A stretch of 64,000 nt of DNA from Butyricimonas synergistica DSM 23225 (GCF_000379665.1 NZ_KB903371.1:117261-181260), one strand, 5' to 3'; numbered from the stretch's first letter, positions 16,606-27,303 are shown. The notes: a model not told the origin generated them from the letters alone. Program-made: numbers and translations.

Positions 16606-19358
16606 GATACATTATCATTGCCTTATGCTTGTTGTTTGCGATAAATCTTTCGGGGGAAAACAAAGAGCGGGATGATTATATCCTGTTGATTAGTTCATAT
16701 AGTAGCCGTTATCCCTGGCCGAAGATGATCGAGAATTCATTTCGTGAGGAACTTAATCTTCATGTCGATTCGGTTAAGGTTTACAGTGAATACTTGAATT
16801 GCGACCGCTTCTCGTCCTCCGAAATATGGGTGGAGCGAATGAAGGTGATTCTACGGCAGCACTCGGCTTGCCCGCCAAAGATCGTCGTCTTGCTGGCGGA
16901 TGCCTCGTGGATGGCATACCGGAAGGCTTATAACGGGGAATGGGGAGAGGTGAAAGTGCTTCTTGCCGGGGTCAAGGATTGGGGTGTCGATTATGACCGT
17001 TACTGCGACAAGCAACATTTGTCTGCCAAGGATTTCGTGGCGACAACCGACTTGTGTAAACAATACAACGCGACGGGACTCACTGAACGCGTGGGCGTGA
17101 GCAAGACGATACACATGATGAAGCGTTTATTCCCGGACACGAAGAATGTTGTTCTTGTCGGGGATAATTGTTTTTACGGGATATTTGCTTCTTTGCTCGC
17201 GCAAAAGTTTGTCCCGGAAGATCATCCGGAGTTGAATCTTATCTCGTTGGACGGGCGTTTCCTCACGACAGATTCGTTGTTGCGGAGTTTGGAACATCTA
17301 CCGGAACACACGGGGATCGTGTATGCTTCCTGGTTGCAGGATATGACTAGCCAGACGAATGATTTTGATTATATCAATGCCAAGATATTCGCCACGGTCG
17401 ATCAGCCTGTGTTCACGCTTGCCGACTGGGGGAAGGGCAGCAAGGATTTCATGGGTGGATATTATTATTCGATGGTCACTTACGGGCAGCAGTTAGCGGA
17501 GATCGCTATCAGGCTGTTGGACGGGGCGGAACCGGGAGATATTCCGTTGAATGACGCGGGAGAGGGATTCGGGGCGCATCTGAACAAAAGCCTGGTGTTG
17601 AAATATAAACTTGACCCGGCGGTTCTGGGCGATCCGGTGGCTTATTTCAGCTATCCCAGTTCTTTCTGGGAAGAGAATAAGAATGTGCTGGTGGGAATGT
17701 TGATCGGGACGCTGGTTTTCGTGTTGGTGTTGATGATCGGTTTTTATTTTTACCGGACAAGGAATTATTTGAGGTGGCAGCAGGAGTTGAGTGATAGTTT
17801 GAAAGACTCTCTGGAGAACCAACGGCATATATCGGAATCTTTGGAGGTTTTCCTGCAAGAGAAGACAGAGGAGGAGGCGGTGAACCGAATGTTGCTGCGG
17901 ATCATGGAGGAATACCGGGCTGACCGGGCGTATATATTTGAATTCGACCGTTCCGGTTTGTTTTGTGATAACACGTATGAAGTCGTGGCGGAAGGAATAG
18001 AGCCGCAGAAGGAGAATCTGCAACACGCTCTTGTTGCAGATTCGGCAGATATGTGCTCTGCCGTGTTGCGGAACGAATTGTTCGCGGATGATGATTTGGA
18101 TGCCCAGGGTATTCGTTCCATCCTCGTTGCCCCTTTGAATTCGAACAACCGCACATGGGGATTTGTGGGAGTCGATTTCGTTCGGGAGAAACGGGAGTGG
18201 ACGGAACAGGATAAGTTGTATATTAGTACTTTATCTCATGTTTTATGTATCGGGATGTCGCATTTCCGTTCGGAAGTGTTGCAAAAAGAGAGTGAACTCC
18301 GTTTCGGTTATCTTTACCGGAATACGTCATTGGCGATCTGCCTTGTTGATGCCAAAGGGGTTATGCAGGAGGTGAACGAGTGTTTTCTGGAAGCGACGGG
18401 GATCACGGATAAAAAAGACTTGATCGGCTTGTCCTTGTACTCCCTCCGGTTTATATCGGATGAATGCTGGGAAGTACTCGACGGGACGGGACAACTGGTG
18501 ATCGATTACGAGTTTTCGCCCAAGGCATGGAAGGAGGCATACGAGATTTGTTCCAAGAAGAAATCTTCCCGTTATTTCACGGTTCACGTGAAAGGGCTGA
18601 AGGACGAGGCGGGTAATACGCTCGGGTATATGATGGTTTGGATTGACAACACGGTACTCGTGGAAGCGAGAGCGAAAGCCGAGGAGTCCGACCGCTTGAA
18701 GTCTGCTTTTATCGCCAATATGTCACACGAGATACGGACACCTTTGAACGCGATTGTCGGTTTTTCCGAGTTGCTCACGATGGACGAGGAATTGGAGAAA
18801 GACGAGCGGGACGAGTATATCAAATTGATACGGACGAACACGGATTTGTTGCTGCAACTGATAAACGATATTCTCGATCTCTCGAAAATCGAAGCCGGGG
18901 TATTGGATTTTATCCCCGAAAAAGTTGAGGTGGATTTGCTTTTGTCGGGGATCGAGTCCTTGTACAAGATGAAAGTAGATGGGGACGTGGAGATGAAGTT
19001 CGTTGGCGAGCACACAGGTGTGAATAGCTTGTTCGTGGATAAAAACCGTTTGAGCCAGATTATATGTAATTTCTTGAATAATGCCTTGAAATTCACTACA
19101 AAAGGGTATATACATTTCGGGTATGAAGTTCGGGAGAGCGATATGTATTTCTTCGTGGAAGATACCGGCTCCGGGATTCTGCGGGAGAAACAAGAGGCTA
19201 TTTTTCAACGGTTTGTCAAACTGGATTCTTTCAAGCAAGGCACAGGACTCGGGCTTTCGATATGCTCGACGATCGTGGAAAAGTGGAAAGGGCAAATCGG
19301 GGTTGAATCAGAAGAAGGACACGGGTCGAAGTTCTGGTTTACGGTACCGAAGCTATAA
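16602..19358 (+). CDS. Sensor histidine kinase with periplasmic binding domain, GAF and PAS domains
   Basis: This is a 918-residue membrane kinase. Domains in order are: a signal peptide (1-18); a periplasmic region resembling ABC-type substrate-binding proteins (about 25-350, with NVVLVGDN and TDLCKQYN); one membrane helix (about 361-382); a coiled segment; a GAF-like domain (about 415-550); a PAS-like domain (about 562-690); HisKA with phosphoacceptor His709 in [12 protein letters not shown]; and an HATPase domain (about 810-918) with DTGSGI and GTGLGLSI. There is no receiver domain and no adjacent response regulator. The start overlaps the cobC stop (ATGA). The ligand is unknown; coupling to cobC suggests a corrinoid-related signal, but this is inference. 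Confidence 0.9.
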   Translation: MRYIIIALCLLFAINLSGENKERDDYILLISSYSSRYPWPKMIENSFREELNLHVDSVKVYSEYLNCDRFSSSEIWVERMKVILRQHSACPPKIVVLLADASWMAYRKAYNGEWGEVKVLLAGVKDWGVDYDRYCDKQHLSAKDFVATTDLCKQYNATGLTERVGVSKTIHMMKRLFPDTKNVVLVGDNCFYGIFASLLAQKFVPEDHPELNLISLDGRFLTTDSLLRSLEHLPEHTGIVYASWLQDMTSQTNDFDYINAKIFATVDQPVFTLADWGKGSKDFMGGYYYSMVTYGQQLAEIAIRLLDGAEPGDIPLNDAGEGFGAHLNKSLVLKYKLDPAVLGDPVAYFSYPSSFWEENKNVLVGMLIGTLVFVLVLMIGFYFYRTRNYLRWQQELSDSLKDSLENQRHISESLEVFLQEKTEEEAVNRMLLRIMEEYRADRAYIFEFDRSGLFCDNTYEVVAEGIEPQKENLQHALVADSADMCSAVLRNELFADDDLDAQGIRSILVAPLNSNNRTWGFVGVDFVREKREWTEQDKLYISTLSHVLCIGMSHFRSEVLQKESELRFGYLYRNTSLAICLVDAKGVMQEVNECFLEATGITDKKDLIGLSLYSLRFISDECWEVLDGTGQLVIDYEFSPKAWKEAYEICSKKKSSRYFTVHVKGLKDEAGNTLGYMMVWIDNTVLVEARAKAEESDRLKSAFIANMSHEIRTPLNAIVGFSELLTMDEELEKDERDEYIKLIRTNTDLLLQLINDILDLSKIEAGVLDFIPEKVEVDLLLSGIESLYKMKVDGDVEMKFVGEHTGVNSLFVDKNRLSQIICNFLNNALKFTTKGYIHFGYEVRESDMYFFVEDTGSGILREKQEAIFQRFVKLDSFKQGTGLGLSICSTIVEKWKGQIGVESEEGHGSKFWFTVPKL

Positions 19359-19628
19359 AGGGTGCTCGTACAAACGATTTTCCTCTTTCTTCTTCTCGGC
19401 ACGAAGTTTTTTGCGCAAGCTCACCTCAATGGAAAGTACCAGGAATACAATTAAAAATATCACACCCACGTTAATCCACGTGCGGAAGTTTGCCTCGTAA
19501 AAGTCAGTCATGGCAATCTTGGCTATTGCCGCCAGTACCAGTATATACAAGCAGGTGCGAACATTCCGAAGCTTCTTTTCCGTGGAAGCGATAATGTCGT
19601 TATCCGGGGAGGTATTTTTTGTTTTCAT
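19353..19628 (-). CDS. Small two-helix membrane protein of unknown function
   Basis: This 91-residue protein has a charged N-terminus, two hydrophobic helices at about residues 25-42 and 52-70, and a basic tail ([14 protein letters not shown]). I recognise no family. It converges on the sensor kinase gene and overlaps its last 6 bases. Hydrophobic pattern and coding composition suggest a real gene. Confidence 0.6.
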   Translation of the reverse strand: MKTKNTSPDNDIIASTEKKLRNVRTCLYILVLAAIAKIAMTDFYEANFRTWINVGVIFLIVFLVLSIEVSLRKKLRAEKKKEENRLYEHPL

Positions 19629-19746
19629 GACCTAAAAGTTTAATAATGCACCAATATATCATGTAAAGGTATGAAATTTCTTTTGATTTTAAGCTTAGAG
19701 TGATGAAACAACAAATGAAAAAGGTAAGAAATCGGAAATCATTCTA

Positions 19747-20799
19747 TCATGGCATTAAAAAAAACGCTTTATACTTCTCTAAAGCATGATTGATGAGTTT
19801 CTCGCTGATCTTGGGATGATCTTCAAAAAAAGTAGTTTCTATTTTTATCTGATTTTTTGAGGCTTTCTTGTGCCAGTTTCCTACTACCTTGCCGTTGTAC
19901 AGGATGACAGGATAGAATATACCCCAGTTGTTGAATGCTTTGGGGTGGTGAATGGGATCCATTACCGTGCCTCGCTCTTTATAACTGATGAGGTATTCAT
20001 CGTAGGAGGGCAGGAGGTGAAGTTGTGCCCGGGAGGAAGGTGCGTTCTGGCAGGATTCGTGCACGTACAATTCGAGCGAGCCGTATTTTTCCACGTGCAA
20101 ATCCGGTTTAATGGCTTCTATCGCTTGTTTGGCTTCCGAGATGAGCAAGCCGGACCACCACGTGAAATCCTGTAAGCTCGCCGGGGAATGGCTTCTAAAA
20201 TAATTTGTTGCCAATTTCGCCAATGCTTCTTCTTTGGACAAATCTTTAACCGGGGGAATACGTTCTTCCAGAAGGACATACGTCGGTTTTTTGTTTTTAT
20301 CCGCTCCGCTGCAAATAATGCCTTCCGATTCGGCACGGAATAGATAGTGGTTCAGTCGGGTCTGGTCGACAATGTTACCGAGACGGGCTAACTCTATCCC
20401 CATTTCTTCTCGGGTAAGGTGCTTGCCTTCGAGTATCTTTTCGATCTCCCGGTTGCATTTCAGGTATTCTTTTTCCTGAATACCGACTTGCCTGCACCAC
20501 GACTCGTTGGCAGCCTTGATGCGTTGGTAGCATAGTTTTAACATCCAACGCAAATCTTCGGCCACGACAATATGCCACGTGGGGCGCATGACGTGGGTGC
20601 GAATGATGTCACCCTTTTGCAGGGCTTCTTCAACGATCGATAAAGAACCTGATTTTAATCTTATTCCGATTGCCCATTTTACCATCGGGTAGTTTTGAGC
20701 CTGTAAGGCACCCATCCATGCCACGAGTTCTTTCGGTGTCGTGAATTGCGGGTTTGTCAACTGTTGGCATTGCAGGCGGATGTTTGTCAACATAGGCAA
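19747..20799 (-). CDS. Winged-helix DNA-binding domain protein (HTH_42 / YcaQ-related)
   Basis: This 350-residue protein has the family signature WMGALQAQNYPMVKWAIGIRL near residues 28-48, then IIRTHVMRPTWHIV and a C-terminal region with LLPSYDEYLISYKER and PVILYNGKVVGNWHKK. The superfamily includes YcaQ/AlkX DNA glycosylases of interstrand crosslinks and uncharacterised relatives. A repair role is plausible but is not shown by the sequence. The second codon pair offers an alternative start at 20793. It lies downstream of typA on the same strand, with 58 bases between. Confidence 0.85.
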   Translation of the reverse strand: MPMLTNIRLQCQQLTNPQFTTPKELVAWMGALQAQNYPMVKWAIGIRLKSGSLSIVEEALQKGDIIRTHVMRPTWHIVVAEDLRWMLKLCYQRIKAANESWCRQVGIQEKEYLKCNREIEKILEGKHLTREEMGIELARLGNIVDQTRLNHYLFRAESEGIICSGADKNKKPTYVLLEERIPPVKDLSKEEALAKLATNYFRSHSPASLQDFTWWSGLLISEAKQAIEAIKPDLHVEKYGSLELYVHESCQNAPSSRAQLHLLPSYDEYLISYKERGTVMDPIHHPKAFNNWGIFYPVILYNGKVVGNWHKKASKNQIKIETTFFEDHPKISEKLINHALEKYKAFFLMP

Positions 20800-20857
20800 A
20801 TGGGGTGGAGAAATGAAGGTGTGTCAAAAATGACTTTTGGCACACCCTCATTCATTG

Positions 20858-22666
20858 CTATTCTATTGTTTTATTTCTTCTTTTGCGTTCGTTCTCGTCC
20901 AAGTAAATCTTGCGAAGGCGCATGGATTTTGGAGTAACTTCCACGTATTCGTCTTCCTTGATATACTCGAGAGCCTCTTCCAAACTGAATAATATTGGCG
21001 GGGCGATGTTCGTCTTTTCGTCTGAACCGCTGGCACGCATATTTGTCAGTTTTTTCGATTTGCACACATTAATCACGATATCGTCCTGACGGGTGCTTTC
21101 CCCAATAACCTGCCCGGCGTACACTTCGTCACCCGGGTTAATGAAGAACCGACCTCTGTCTTGCAATTTATTGATCGCGTATGCAAATGAATCTCCTGTT
21201 TCCATGGCAATCAGCGAACCGTTGGTACGCATTTCTATTTCTCCGGCATACGGTTCAAAACCTTTCAGGCGGTGTGCCATCACGGCTTCTCCTGCGGTTG
21301 CGGTCAACAGGTTACTTCTTAAACCGATGATACCTCTGGATGGAATGTCAAATGTCAGGTGTACCCGTTCGTCGCGGTGTTCCATGTTTGTCATAGTTCC
21401 TTTGCGGCGGTTGACCATTTCAATCGCTTTGCCGGAGACTTCTTCCGGAAGGTCAATGGTCAATTCTTCCACGGGTTCGCATTTCACGCCGTTGATCTCT
21501 TTGATGATTACTTTCGGTTGTCCTACTTGTAACTCGTATCCTTCACGCCGCATGGTTTCGATCAGCACGCTCAAGTGAAGAACTCCCCGACCGAACACGA
21601 TGAATGAATCGGCTGATTGTCCCGGTTCCACTCGTAGGGCGAGGTTCTTTTCCAATTCCCGATCCAAGCGATCCTTGATATGGCGGGAAGTCACGAATTT
21701 TCCGTCCCGTCCGAAGAAGGGGGAATCATTGATCGTGAACAACATACTCATGGTCGGCTCGTCAATAGCGATAGGGGCGAGAGCTTCCGGGTTCTCGAAA
21801 TCGGCAATTGTATCCCCGATTTCAAAACCTTCGATACCGACCAGTGCGCAAATCTCGCCACATTCCACTTCTTCCACCTTTTGTTTGCCCATCCCCTCGA
21901 AGGTCATCAAATCTTTAATACGGGTTTTTATAAGGGTAACGCCATCTCTTTTGCAGAGAGTTACGGGCATTCCGGATTTTAACGTTCCGCGGGTTAATTT
22001 GCCGATAGCAATCCGTCCCACGTATGAAGAATACTCCAAAGAAGTGATTAGCATCTGGGGGGTCCCTTCCTGTACTTTCGGGGCGGGAATATCTTTGATG
22101 ATTGCGTCCAGCAATGGGGTAATATCTGTTGTCGGTTTGTGCCAGTCCGTGGACATCCAACCTTGTTTCGCGCTACCGTACACTACCGTGAAATCCAATT
22201 GTTCTTCCGTGGCATCGAGGGAGAACATTAAATCGAACACTTGCTCGTACACAAAGTCTGGGCGGCAGTTCGTTTTGTCAACCTTGTTTACCACGACAAT
22301 CGGTTTTTTACCCAAAGCCAGTGCTTTCTGGAGCACGAAACGGGTTTGCGGCATAGTCCCCTCGAAGGCATCAACCAGCAATAGAACACCGTCTGCCATA
22401 TTGAGTACACGCTCAACCTCTCCTCCAAAGTCGGCGTGCCCCGGGGTATCAATAATGTTTATTTTGTAATCTTTATAGTGAACTGAAACGTTCTTGGCTA
22501 GAATAGTAATTCCTCTCTCTCTCTCCAGGTCGTTATTATCGAGTATTAGATCGCCTTTGTTTTCGGTATCTCTGAATAAATTTCCTTGAAAGATCATCTT
22601 ATCAACCAGAGTCGTTTTCCCGTGGTCAACGTGTGCGATAATCGCAATGTTTCTAATTTTCTGCAT
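20858..22666 (-). CDS. typA: Translational GTPase TypA/BipA
   Basis: This 602-residue ribosome-associated GTPase is linked to ribosome assembly and stress adaptation. The G1 motif AHVDHGKT (residues 11-18), RGITI in switch I, DTPGHADFG (G3) and NKVDK (G4) are followed by EF-Tu-like domain II, EF-G-like domains and the BipA-specific C-terminus (SDEKTNIAPP, then EYVEVTPKSMRLRKIYL). Length is normal. Confidence 0.97.
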   Translation of the reverse strand: MQKIRNIAIIAHVDHGKTTLVDKMIFQGNLFRDTENKGDLILDNNDLERERGITILAKNVSVHYKDYKINIIDTPGHADFGGEVERVLNMADGVLLLVDAFEGTMPQTRFVLQKALALGKKPIVVVNKVDKTNCRPDFVYEQVFDLMFSLDATEEQLDFTVVYGSAKQGWMSTDWHKPTTDITPLLDAIIKDIPAPKVQEGTPQMLITSLEYSSYVGRIAIGKLTRGTLKSGMPVTLCKRDGVTLIKTRIKDLMTFEGMGKQKVEEVECGEICALVGIEGFEIGDTIADFENPEALAPIAIDEPTMSMLFTINDSPFFGRDGKFVTSRHIKDRLDRELEKNLALRVEPGQSADSFIVFGRGVLHLSVLIETMRREGYELQVGQPKVIIKEINGVKCEPVEELTIDLPEEVSGKAIEMVNRRKGTMTNMEHRDERVHLTFDIPSRGIIGLRSNLLTATAGEAVMAHRLKGFEPYAGEIEMRTNGSLIAMETGDSFAYAINKLQDRGRFFINPGDEVYAGQVIGESTRQDDIVINVCKSKKLTNMRASGSDEKTNIAPPILFSLEEALEYIKEDEYVEVTPKSMRLRKIYLDENERKRRNKTIE

Positions 22667-22699
22667 TTTGCTCCTATGGTATTAAATCCAAATAGGGCG

Positions 22700-22707
22700 C
22701 AAAGGTA
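22700..22707 (-). promoter_or_regulatory. -7 element (TACCTTTG) for typA
   Basis: A minus-strand match to TAnnTTTG lies 33 bases before the typA start. Confidence 0.5.
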
Positions 22708-22722
22708 GTGTTTTTTTCATAG

Positions 22723-22747
22723 AAAAGGGGCTTATTAAGCCCCTTTT
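22723..22747 (-). terminator. Terminator of the aldolase gene
   Basis: An 11-bp stem AAAAGGGGCTT / AAGCCCCTTTT with a 3-base loop is directly downstream of the aldolase stop and is followed, on the minus strand, by further T-containing sequence. Confidence 0.8.
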
Positions 22748-22749
22748 TT

Positions 22750-23745
22750 TTATTCTACTCTGTTGGCACTTCCCAAAACGTTAATGGTTTTGTGCTTGTA
22801 TAATTCCTTCAAAGCATCTCTTGCCGGTCCCAAATATTTGCGGGGATCGAACTCTGCCGGTTTGTTGGCAAATACTTCGCGAACGGCGGCAGTCATGGCA
22901 AGACGACCGTCTGAGTCGATATTTATTTTGCAAACAGCGGAAGTTGCTGCCCTACGTAATTGTTCTTCCGGGATACCCACGGCATCTTTTAACGCTCCAC
23001 CATATTTATTGATCGTGGCAACTTTATCCTGCGGTACGGATGATGACCCGTGGAGTACGATCGGGAATCCGGGGATTCTTCTTTCGATTTCTTCCAGTAT
23101 GTCGAAACGCAATGGGGGAGGAACTAATATCCCGTCAGCATTGCGGGTACATTGTTCCGGTTTGAATTTGTTGGCACCGTGGGAAGTTCCGATGGAGATC
23201 GCTAACGAGTCAACACCTGTTTTCTTCACGAAATCTTCGACCAAGTCCGGGCTGGTGTACACGCTTGCAGCGGCAACCACGTCGTCCTCGATTCCTGCCA
23301 ATACTCCAAGTTCACCTTCCACCGTGACGTCATATTTGTGAGCGTACTCCACTACTTTTTTCGTCAGAGCCACGTTTTCCTCGTAAGGAAGGGCAGAACC
23401 GTCGATCATCACGGAAGAGAACCCCATCTCGATACAAGAAACGCACAACTCGTAAGTATCGCCATGGTCAAGGTGAAGACAGATAGGAATATTGCATCCT
23501 AATTCTTTAGCGTACTCTACTGCTCCTTGTGCCATGTAGCGCAAAATCGTTTGGTTCGCGTATTTACGCGCACCGCTTGATACTTGTAAGATAACGGGCG
23601 ATTTTGTTTCCACGCAAGCAGCAACGATCGCTTGCATTTGCTCCATGTTATTGAAATTGAAAGCGGGAATAGCGTATTTACCTTCCATTGCCTTCTTGAA
23701 CATTTCTCTGGAATTAACCAGTCCTAAGTCTTTGTAATTAACCAT
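22750..23745 (-). CDS. fba: Class II fructose-1,6-bisphosphate aldolase
   Basis: This 331-residue Zn-dependent aldolase interconverts fructose 1,6-bisphosphate with dihydroxyacetone phosphate and glyceraldehyde 3-phosphate. The signature CLHLDHGDTYELC with zinc-binding histidines, VEGELGVLAG, AISIGTSHGANKF and VLHGSSSVP are present. The start at 23745 (MVNYKDLGLVNSREMF) matches the family; the open frame extends to 23871, but the promoter element lies inside that extension. The gene is bounded by its own promoter and terminator. Confidence 0.95.
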   Translation of the reverse strand: MVNYKDLGLVNSREMFKKAMEGKYAIPAFNFNNMEQMQAIVAACVETKSPVILQVSSGARKYANQTILRYMAQGAVEYAKELGCNIPICLHLDHGDTYELCVSCIEMGFSSVMIDGSALPYEENVALTKKVVEYAHKYDVTVEGELGVLAGIEDDVVAAASVYTSPDLVEDFVKKTGVDSLAISIGTSHGANKFKPEQCTRNADGILVPPPLRFDILEEIERRIPGFPIVLHGSSSVPQDKVATINKYGGALKDAVGIPEEQLRRAATSAVCKINIDSDGRLAMTAAVREVFANKPAEFDPRKYLGPARDALKELYKHKTINVLGSANRVE

Positions 23746-23774
23746 AGCTGATATGTTGTTTATATTTCGTGCAC

Positions 23775-23782
23775 CAAAGTTA
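23775..23782 (-). promoter_or_regulatory. -7 element (TAACTTTG) for the aldolase gene
   Basis: A minus-strand match lies 29 bases before 23745 and supports that start over the longer open frame. Confidence 0.5.
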
Positions 23783-23905
23783 TATATTAAAAGCCGACTT
23801 TCACAAGGAAACGAGAGAAAAATTTCAAACGTTTGCGTAGTTTGGAAATTCATGGAATTTCCAAGTTGCAACTTGAACTCAAACGGGCAGAAAAAATAGA
23901 GCGGT

Positions 23906-24574
23906 TTACCACTCTATTTCTTGCAGTCCATTTGAGTTCAAATAAGCATTAGCTTGACTGAACTGGTGATTGCCGAACCAGCCACCCCGGTTTGCCGACA
24001 GAGGCGAGGGATGGACGGATTTCAATACCAGATGACGGTTGGTGTCGATGAAAGCCCCTTTACGTTGGGCGTATGATCCCCAAAGGAAGAACACGAGGTT
24101 GTCTTTCCGTTCCGCTATGGCTCGGATCACGGCGTCCGTGAATGTTTCCCATCCTTTGTTTTGGTGAGAACCTGCCTGATGTGCCCTCACGGTCAGCGTG
24201 GCGTTGAGCAGGAGTACACCCTGTTCTGCCCAGCGTTCCAAGTTTCCAGAGCTGGGGATGGGTGTCCCCAAATCATTATGAATCTCTTTGAAAATGTTCT
24301 GCAAGGAGGGTGGTTGTTCTATGCCTTCTGGAACAGAGAAACAAAGCCCGTGTGCCTGTCCGGGACCATGGTAAGGGTCTTGCCCTAAAATGACAACCTT
24401 TGTCCGATCGGCTGGACAATGGTCGAATGCGTTAAAAATAAGTTTTCCGGGAGGATAGATTCTCGTGGTACTGTATTCTTGTTTCACGAATTGGATTAAC
24501 TCGGAAAAATAAGGTTTCTCGAATTCATCTTTTAGTAATTCTTTCCACGAGGGCTCGATTTTCACGTCAACCAT
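23906..24574 (-). CDS. ung: Uracil-DNA glycosylase
   Basis: This 222-residue family 1 glycosylase excises uracil from DNA. The water-activating motif GQDPYHG (64-70, Asp66) and the minor-groove loop HPSPLS (188-193) are intact, as are FLWGSYAQ and the PSLQNIFKEI region. The length is standard. It lies downstream of the glutamine cyclotransferase gene on the same strand, with a 96-base gap containing an unusual palindromic element. Confidence 0.97.
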   Translation of the reverse strand: MVDVKIEPSWKELLKDEFEKPYFSELIQFVKQEYSTTRIYPPGKLIFNAFDHCPADRTKVVILGQDPYHGPGQAHGLCFSVPEGIEQPPSLQNIFKEIHNDLGTPIPSSGNLERWAEQGVLLLNATLTVRAHQAGSHQNKGWETFTDAVIRAIAERKDNLVFFLWGSYAQRKGAFIDTNRHLVLKSVHPSPLSANRGGWFGNHQFSQANAYLNSNGLQEIEW

Positions 24575-24597
24575 AACTATTTAATTTTAGATTTATG

Positions 24598-24656
24598 GAT
24601 TTCGTGATTGCCGATTCGATGACTCTGTGATTGATTTAATCACGAAATCGGCAATC
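24598..24656. repeat. Interleaved inverted repeat between the cyclotransferase gene and ung
   Basis: Word A (GATTTCGTGATT, 24598-24609) is complementary to 24638-24649. Word B (GATTGCCGATT, 24606-24616) is complementary to 24646-24656. A third word, CTGTGATT (24625), pairs with AATCACAG (24661). The order A-B-A'-B' means the two main stems overlap and exclude each other, unless they form a pseudoknot. Confidence 0.7.
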
Positions 24657-24670
24657 ATTAAATCACAGAA

Positions 24671-25792
24671 TTAATAAGTTTTTATCTCGAACAACTTCGG
24701 CCAGTGTTTCCCGGTAACGTAAATCGTGCCCTTCTTTTCGTTGTACGCGATACCATTCAACACGTCGTCATTTTCGTCCAATTTGGCTTTCTCCGCGGGA
24801 GTCAGCATATTCGGTAACAGTAGTTCCTGTACGACTTCTCCGGTTTCCGGGTCGATAACCACGATGCGATCCGTGAGCCATTCGTTAGCCCAAATGTAAC
24901 CGTTGATGTATTCCAATTCGTTAAGGTTGGTTACCGGACCATTGTTGTCATATACCTCGACATTCTTTACGACGGAGAATAATTCCGGGTCGAGATGGTA
25001 CAGGCGATGCGTCCCGTCGCTCATGACAAGTTTGTCCCCCATGGTGGTGAGTCCCCAGCCTTCTCGCATGGAGTAGTCGAACGTGTTCTGCAACGTGAAG
25101 GTTGCCAGATCATACACGAATGCTTTTTGGGATGTCCACGTGAGCTGGTAGATTTTATCCTTGTACACGGTGATCCCTTCCCCGAAATAACGGCTGTCCA
25201 AGCTTAATGAAGCCAGCGTTTTATTGTTTTCCAGGTCGATTTTGCGCAACGTGGACTGACCTTTTATCCCAGTGCCCTCGTAGATAATTCCATCAATGTA
25301 GACCAAGCCTTGTGTGGAAGCATCCGTCGCATGGTTATACGTTTTGATTAACTTGTAATTCAACCTTTTCGGGGCTTTCTCCGGTTTTACGATAAATGAT
25401 TGAGTGGCAACTCCTTGCTTGTTATCCGGGTGGAAGGCAATTACTTTCAACGTGTTCGTGCCGCATTTTTCCCGGGGGATTTTGAATACATATTTTTTTG
25501 TGACGCTGTCGAGTGTGGCAATCTTTCTTTGATTAAAGAAAAGGTGTGCCGAGTCGATCGGGTAGCGCTTGTTATTGGCGTACAGGATTTCTAATTCCTG
25601 GTCGAAACGACAAGTATCTCCTTTCATGGGATAGACAAACTGTACGCTTTTCACGTATTTAGGTCCGGTGCCGCGGGAGGCTTCCGTGTTGCCTGTAACC
25701 GCTGTACCCTCCGTGCTTTTGGCTTTATTCGCACCTTGACAAGCTGTGATTAAAATAATACTGAATAATATGTATTGGTAGCAAGAGGTCAT
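24671..25792 (-). CDS. Glutaminyl-peptide cyclotransferase (glutamine cyclotransferase family) lipoprotein
   Basis: This 373-residue lipoprotein has the lipobox ITAC with Cys18. Residues about 40-125 form an immunoglobulin-like beta domain. The remainder is a beta-propeller of the plant/bacterial glutamine cyclotransferase family, with TQGLVYIDGIIYEGTGIKGQS, GEGITVYKDKIYQLTW, LNELEYINGYIWANEW and VLNGIAYNEKKG. The family converts N-terminal glutamine to pyroglutamate, or binds peptides. The start at 25792 gives the cleanest signal peptide. It follows cysS by 10 bases on the same strand. Confidence 0.9.
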   Translation of the reverse strand: MTSCYQYILFSIILITACQGANKAKSTEGTAVTGNTEASRGTGPKYVKSVQFVYPMKGDTCRFDQELEILYANNKRYPIDSAHLFFNQRKIATLDSVTKKYVFKIPREKCGTNTLKVIAFHPDNKQGVATQSFIVKPEKAPKRLNYKLIKTYNHATDASTQGLVYIDGIIYEGTGIKGQSTLRKIDLENNKTLASLSLDSRYFGEGITVYKDKIYQLTWTSQKAFVYDLATFTLQNTFDYSMREGWGLTTMGDKLVMSDGTHRLYHLDPELFSVVKNVEVYDNNGPVTNLNELEYINGYIWANEWLTDRIVVIDPETGEVVQELLLPNMLTPAEKAKLDENDDVLNGIAYNEKKGTIYVTGKHWPKLFEIKTY

Positions 25793-25802
25793 AATCATTG
25801 TG

Positions 25803-27272
25803 TTATTCTAGTTCCCATTCGTAACCGTCCTTCGTGTCCTTGATCTGGATTCCGGCATTTTTCAATTCATCCCTGATTTTGTCCGAGGTTGCCCAATCTT
25901 TATTTGCCCGTGCTGCTTTCCTGACATTCATCATGGCGTCAATTACTTTACCGAGGGCTTGATTGCTGGCACTGGCATCTTGTTCTCCCTTTAATCCCAA
26001 AATGTCGAACGCGAAGCTATCGAACAATTCGGTTAAGATCTCTAAGTTTTCTGCATCTATTTTTTCACTTCCGGCGGCAATGGAGTTGATCATGCGAACG
26101 CCGTCGAACAGATGCGCTATTAAAATAGGGGTGTTCAAATCGTCGTTCATAGCCTCGAAGCAATTGTCCCGTAGAGTTTTTACATCCACGGTATTTTCGT
26201 TTGATGCTTTCAGTTTATGCAACTGCACGATGGCTGACATCAAGCGCTCGTAGCCTTTCTCTGCCGCTTTCAACGCTTCATTCGAGAAATCCAGCGGGCT
26301 GCGGTAATGGGCTTGAAGGATAAAGAAACGAACGGTCATCGGTGAATAGGCTTGTTCGAGCACGTCGTTGTCCCCGGCGAAAAGTTGATCCAGGGTGATG
26401 AAGTTCCCGAGCGATTTGCCCATCTTCTGCCCGTTGATCGTTACCATGTTGTTGTGCATCCAGTATTTCACAGCCGGGTGTCCTTGTGCCGCAGTGCTTT
26501 GGGCAATCTCGCACTCGTGATGCGGGAATTGCAGGTCGAGTCCGCCGCCGTGGATGTCAAACGTGTCACCGAGATATTTCTGGCTCATGCAGGAACATTC
26601 AAGATGCCAACCCGGAAAGCCTGCCCCCCACGGTGAAGGCCAGCGCATGATGTGTTCCGGTGTCGCTTTTTTCCATAAAGCGAAGTCCATGGAATTCCGC
26701 TTTTCGTCTTGCCCGCTGAGTTGGCGGGTATTTACCAGCAACTCGTCGATCTTCCGTCCGGAAAGAATCCCGTAATGGTATTTTTTATTGTAACGTTCCA
26801 CGTCGAAATAGATATTTCCTTCGCTCTCGTAAGCGTATCCGTTGTCGATCAGTGTTTTGATCATTTCCTGTTGCTCGATGATGTGTCCCGAGGCGTGAGG
26901 TTCTATGCTGGGGGAGAGCGTGTTCAGTTGCTCCATATTTTTGTGGTAACGATTCGTGTATAATTGCACGACTTCCATGGGCTCCAGTTGTTCCAGTTTT
27001 GCTTTCTTTGCGACCTTGTCTTCTCCGTCATCCCCATCATTCACAAGGTGTCCCACGTCCGTGATATTGCGCACGTATCTTACTTTGTATCCCATGTATT
27101 TGAGATAACGAAACAACAAGTCGAACGTGATCGCTGGGCGTGCATGTCCCAAATGGGCGTCCCCGTACACGGTGGGTCCACAAACATATAATCCCACGAA
27201 CGGGGGATTTAGCGGTTCAAATAACTCCTTTTTCCGGCTTAACGTGTTGTATATCGTTAACTTGTTTTCCAT
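25803..27272 (-). CDS. cysS: Cysteinyl-tRNA synthetase
   Basis: This 489-residue class I synthetase has the HIGH-type motif HLGH (40-43), zinc ligand Cys31 in [15 protein letters not shown], further zinc ligands in [10 protein letters not shown] and HHECEIAQ, and KMGKS in place of KMSKS (283-287). The C-terminal DALR-type helical region is present, and length is normal. Confidence 0.97.
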   Translation of the reverse strand: MENKLTIYNTLSRKKELFEPLNPPFVGLYVCGPTVYGDAHLGHARPAITFDLLFRYLKYMGYKVRYVRNITDVGHLVNDGDDGEDKVAKKAKLEQLEPMEVVQLYTNRYHKNMEQLNTLSPSIEPHASGHIIEQQEMIKTLIDNGYAYESEGNIYFDVERYNKKYHYGILSGRKIDELLVNTRQLSGQDEKRNSMDFALWKKATPEHIMRWPSPWGAGFPGWHLECSCMSQKYLGDTFDIHGGGLDLQFPHHECEIAQSTAAQGHPAVKYWMHNNMVTINGQKMGKSLGNFITLDQLFAGDNDVLEQAYSPMTVRFFILQAHYRSPLDFSNEALKAAEKGYERLMSAIVQLHKLKASNENTVDVKTLRDNCFEAMNDDLNTPILIAHLFDGVRMINSIAAGSEKIDAENLEILTELFDSFAFDILGLKGEQDASASNQALGKVIDAMMNVRKAARANKDWATSDKIRDELKNAGIQIKDTKDGYEWELE

Positions 27273-27303
27273 AATACTAAACTGCTTTATTGATATGATT
27301 CAA

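Noticed and set aside
23746-23871. N-terminal extension of the aldolase
   Set aside because: The family start is at 23745 and a -7 element lies inside the extension.
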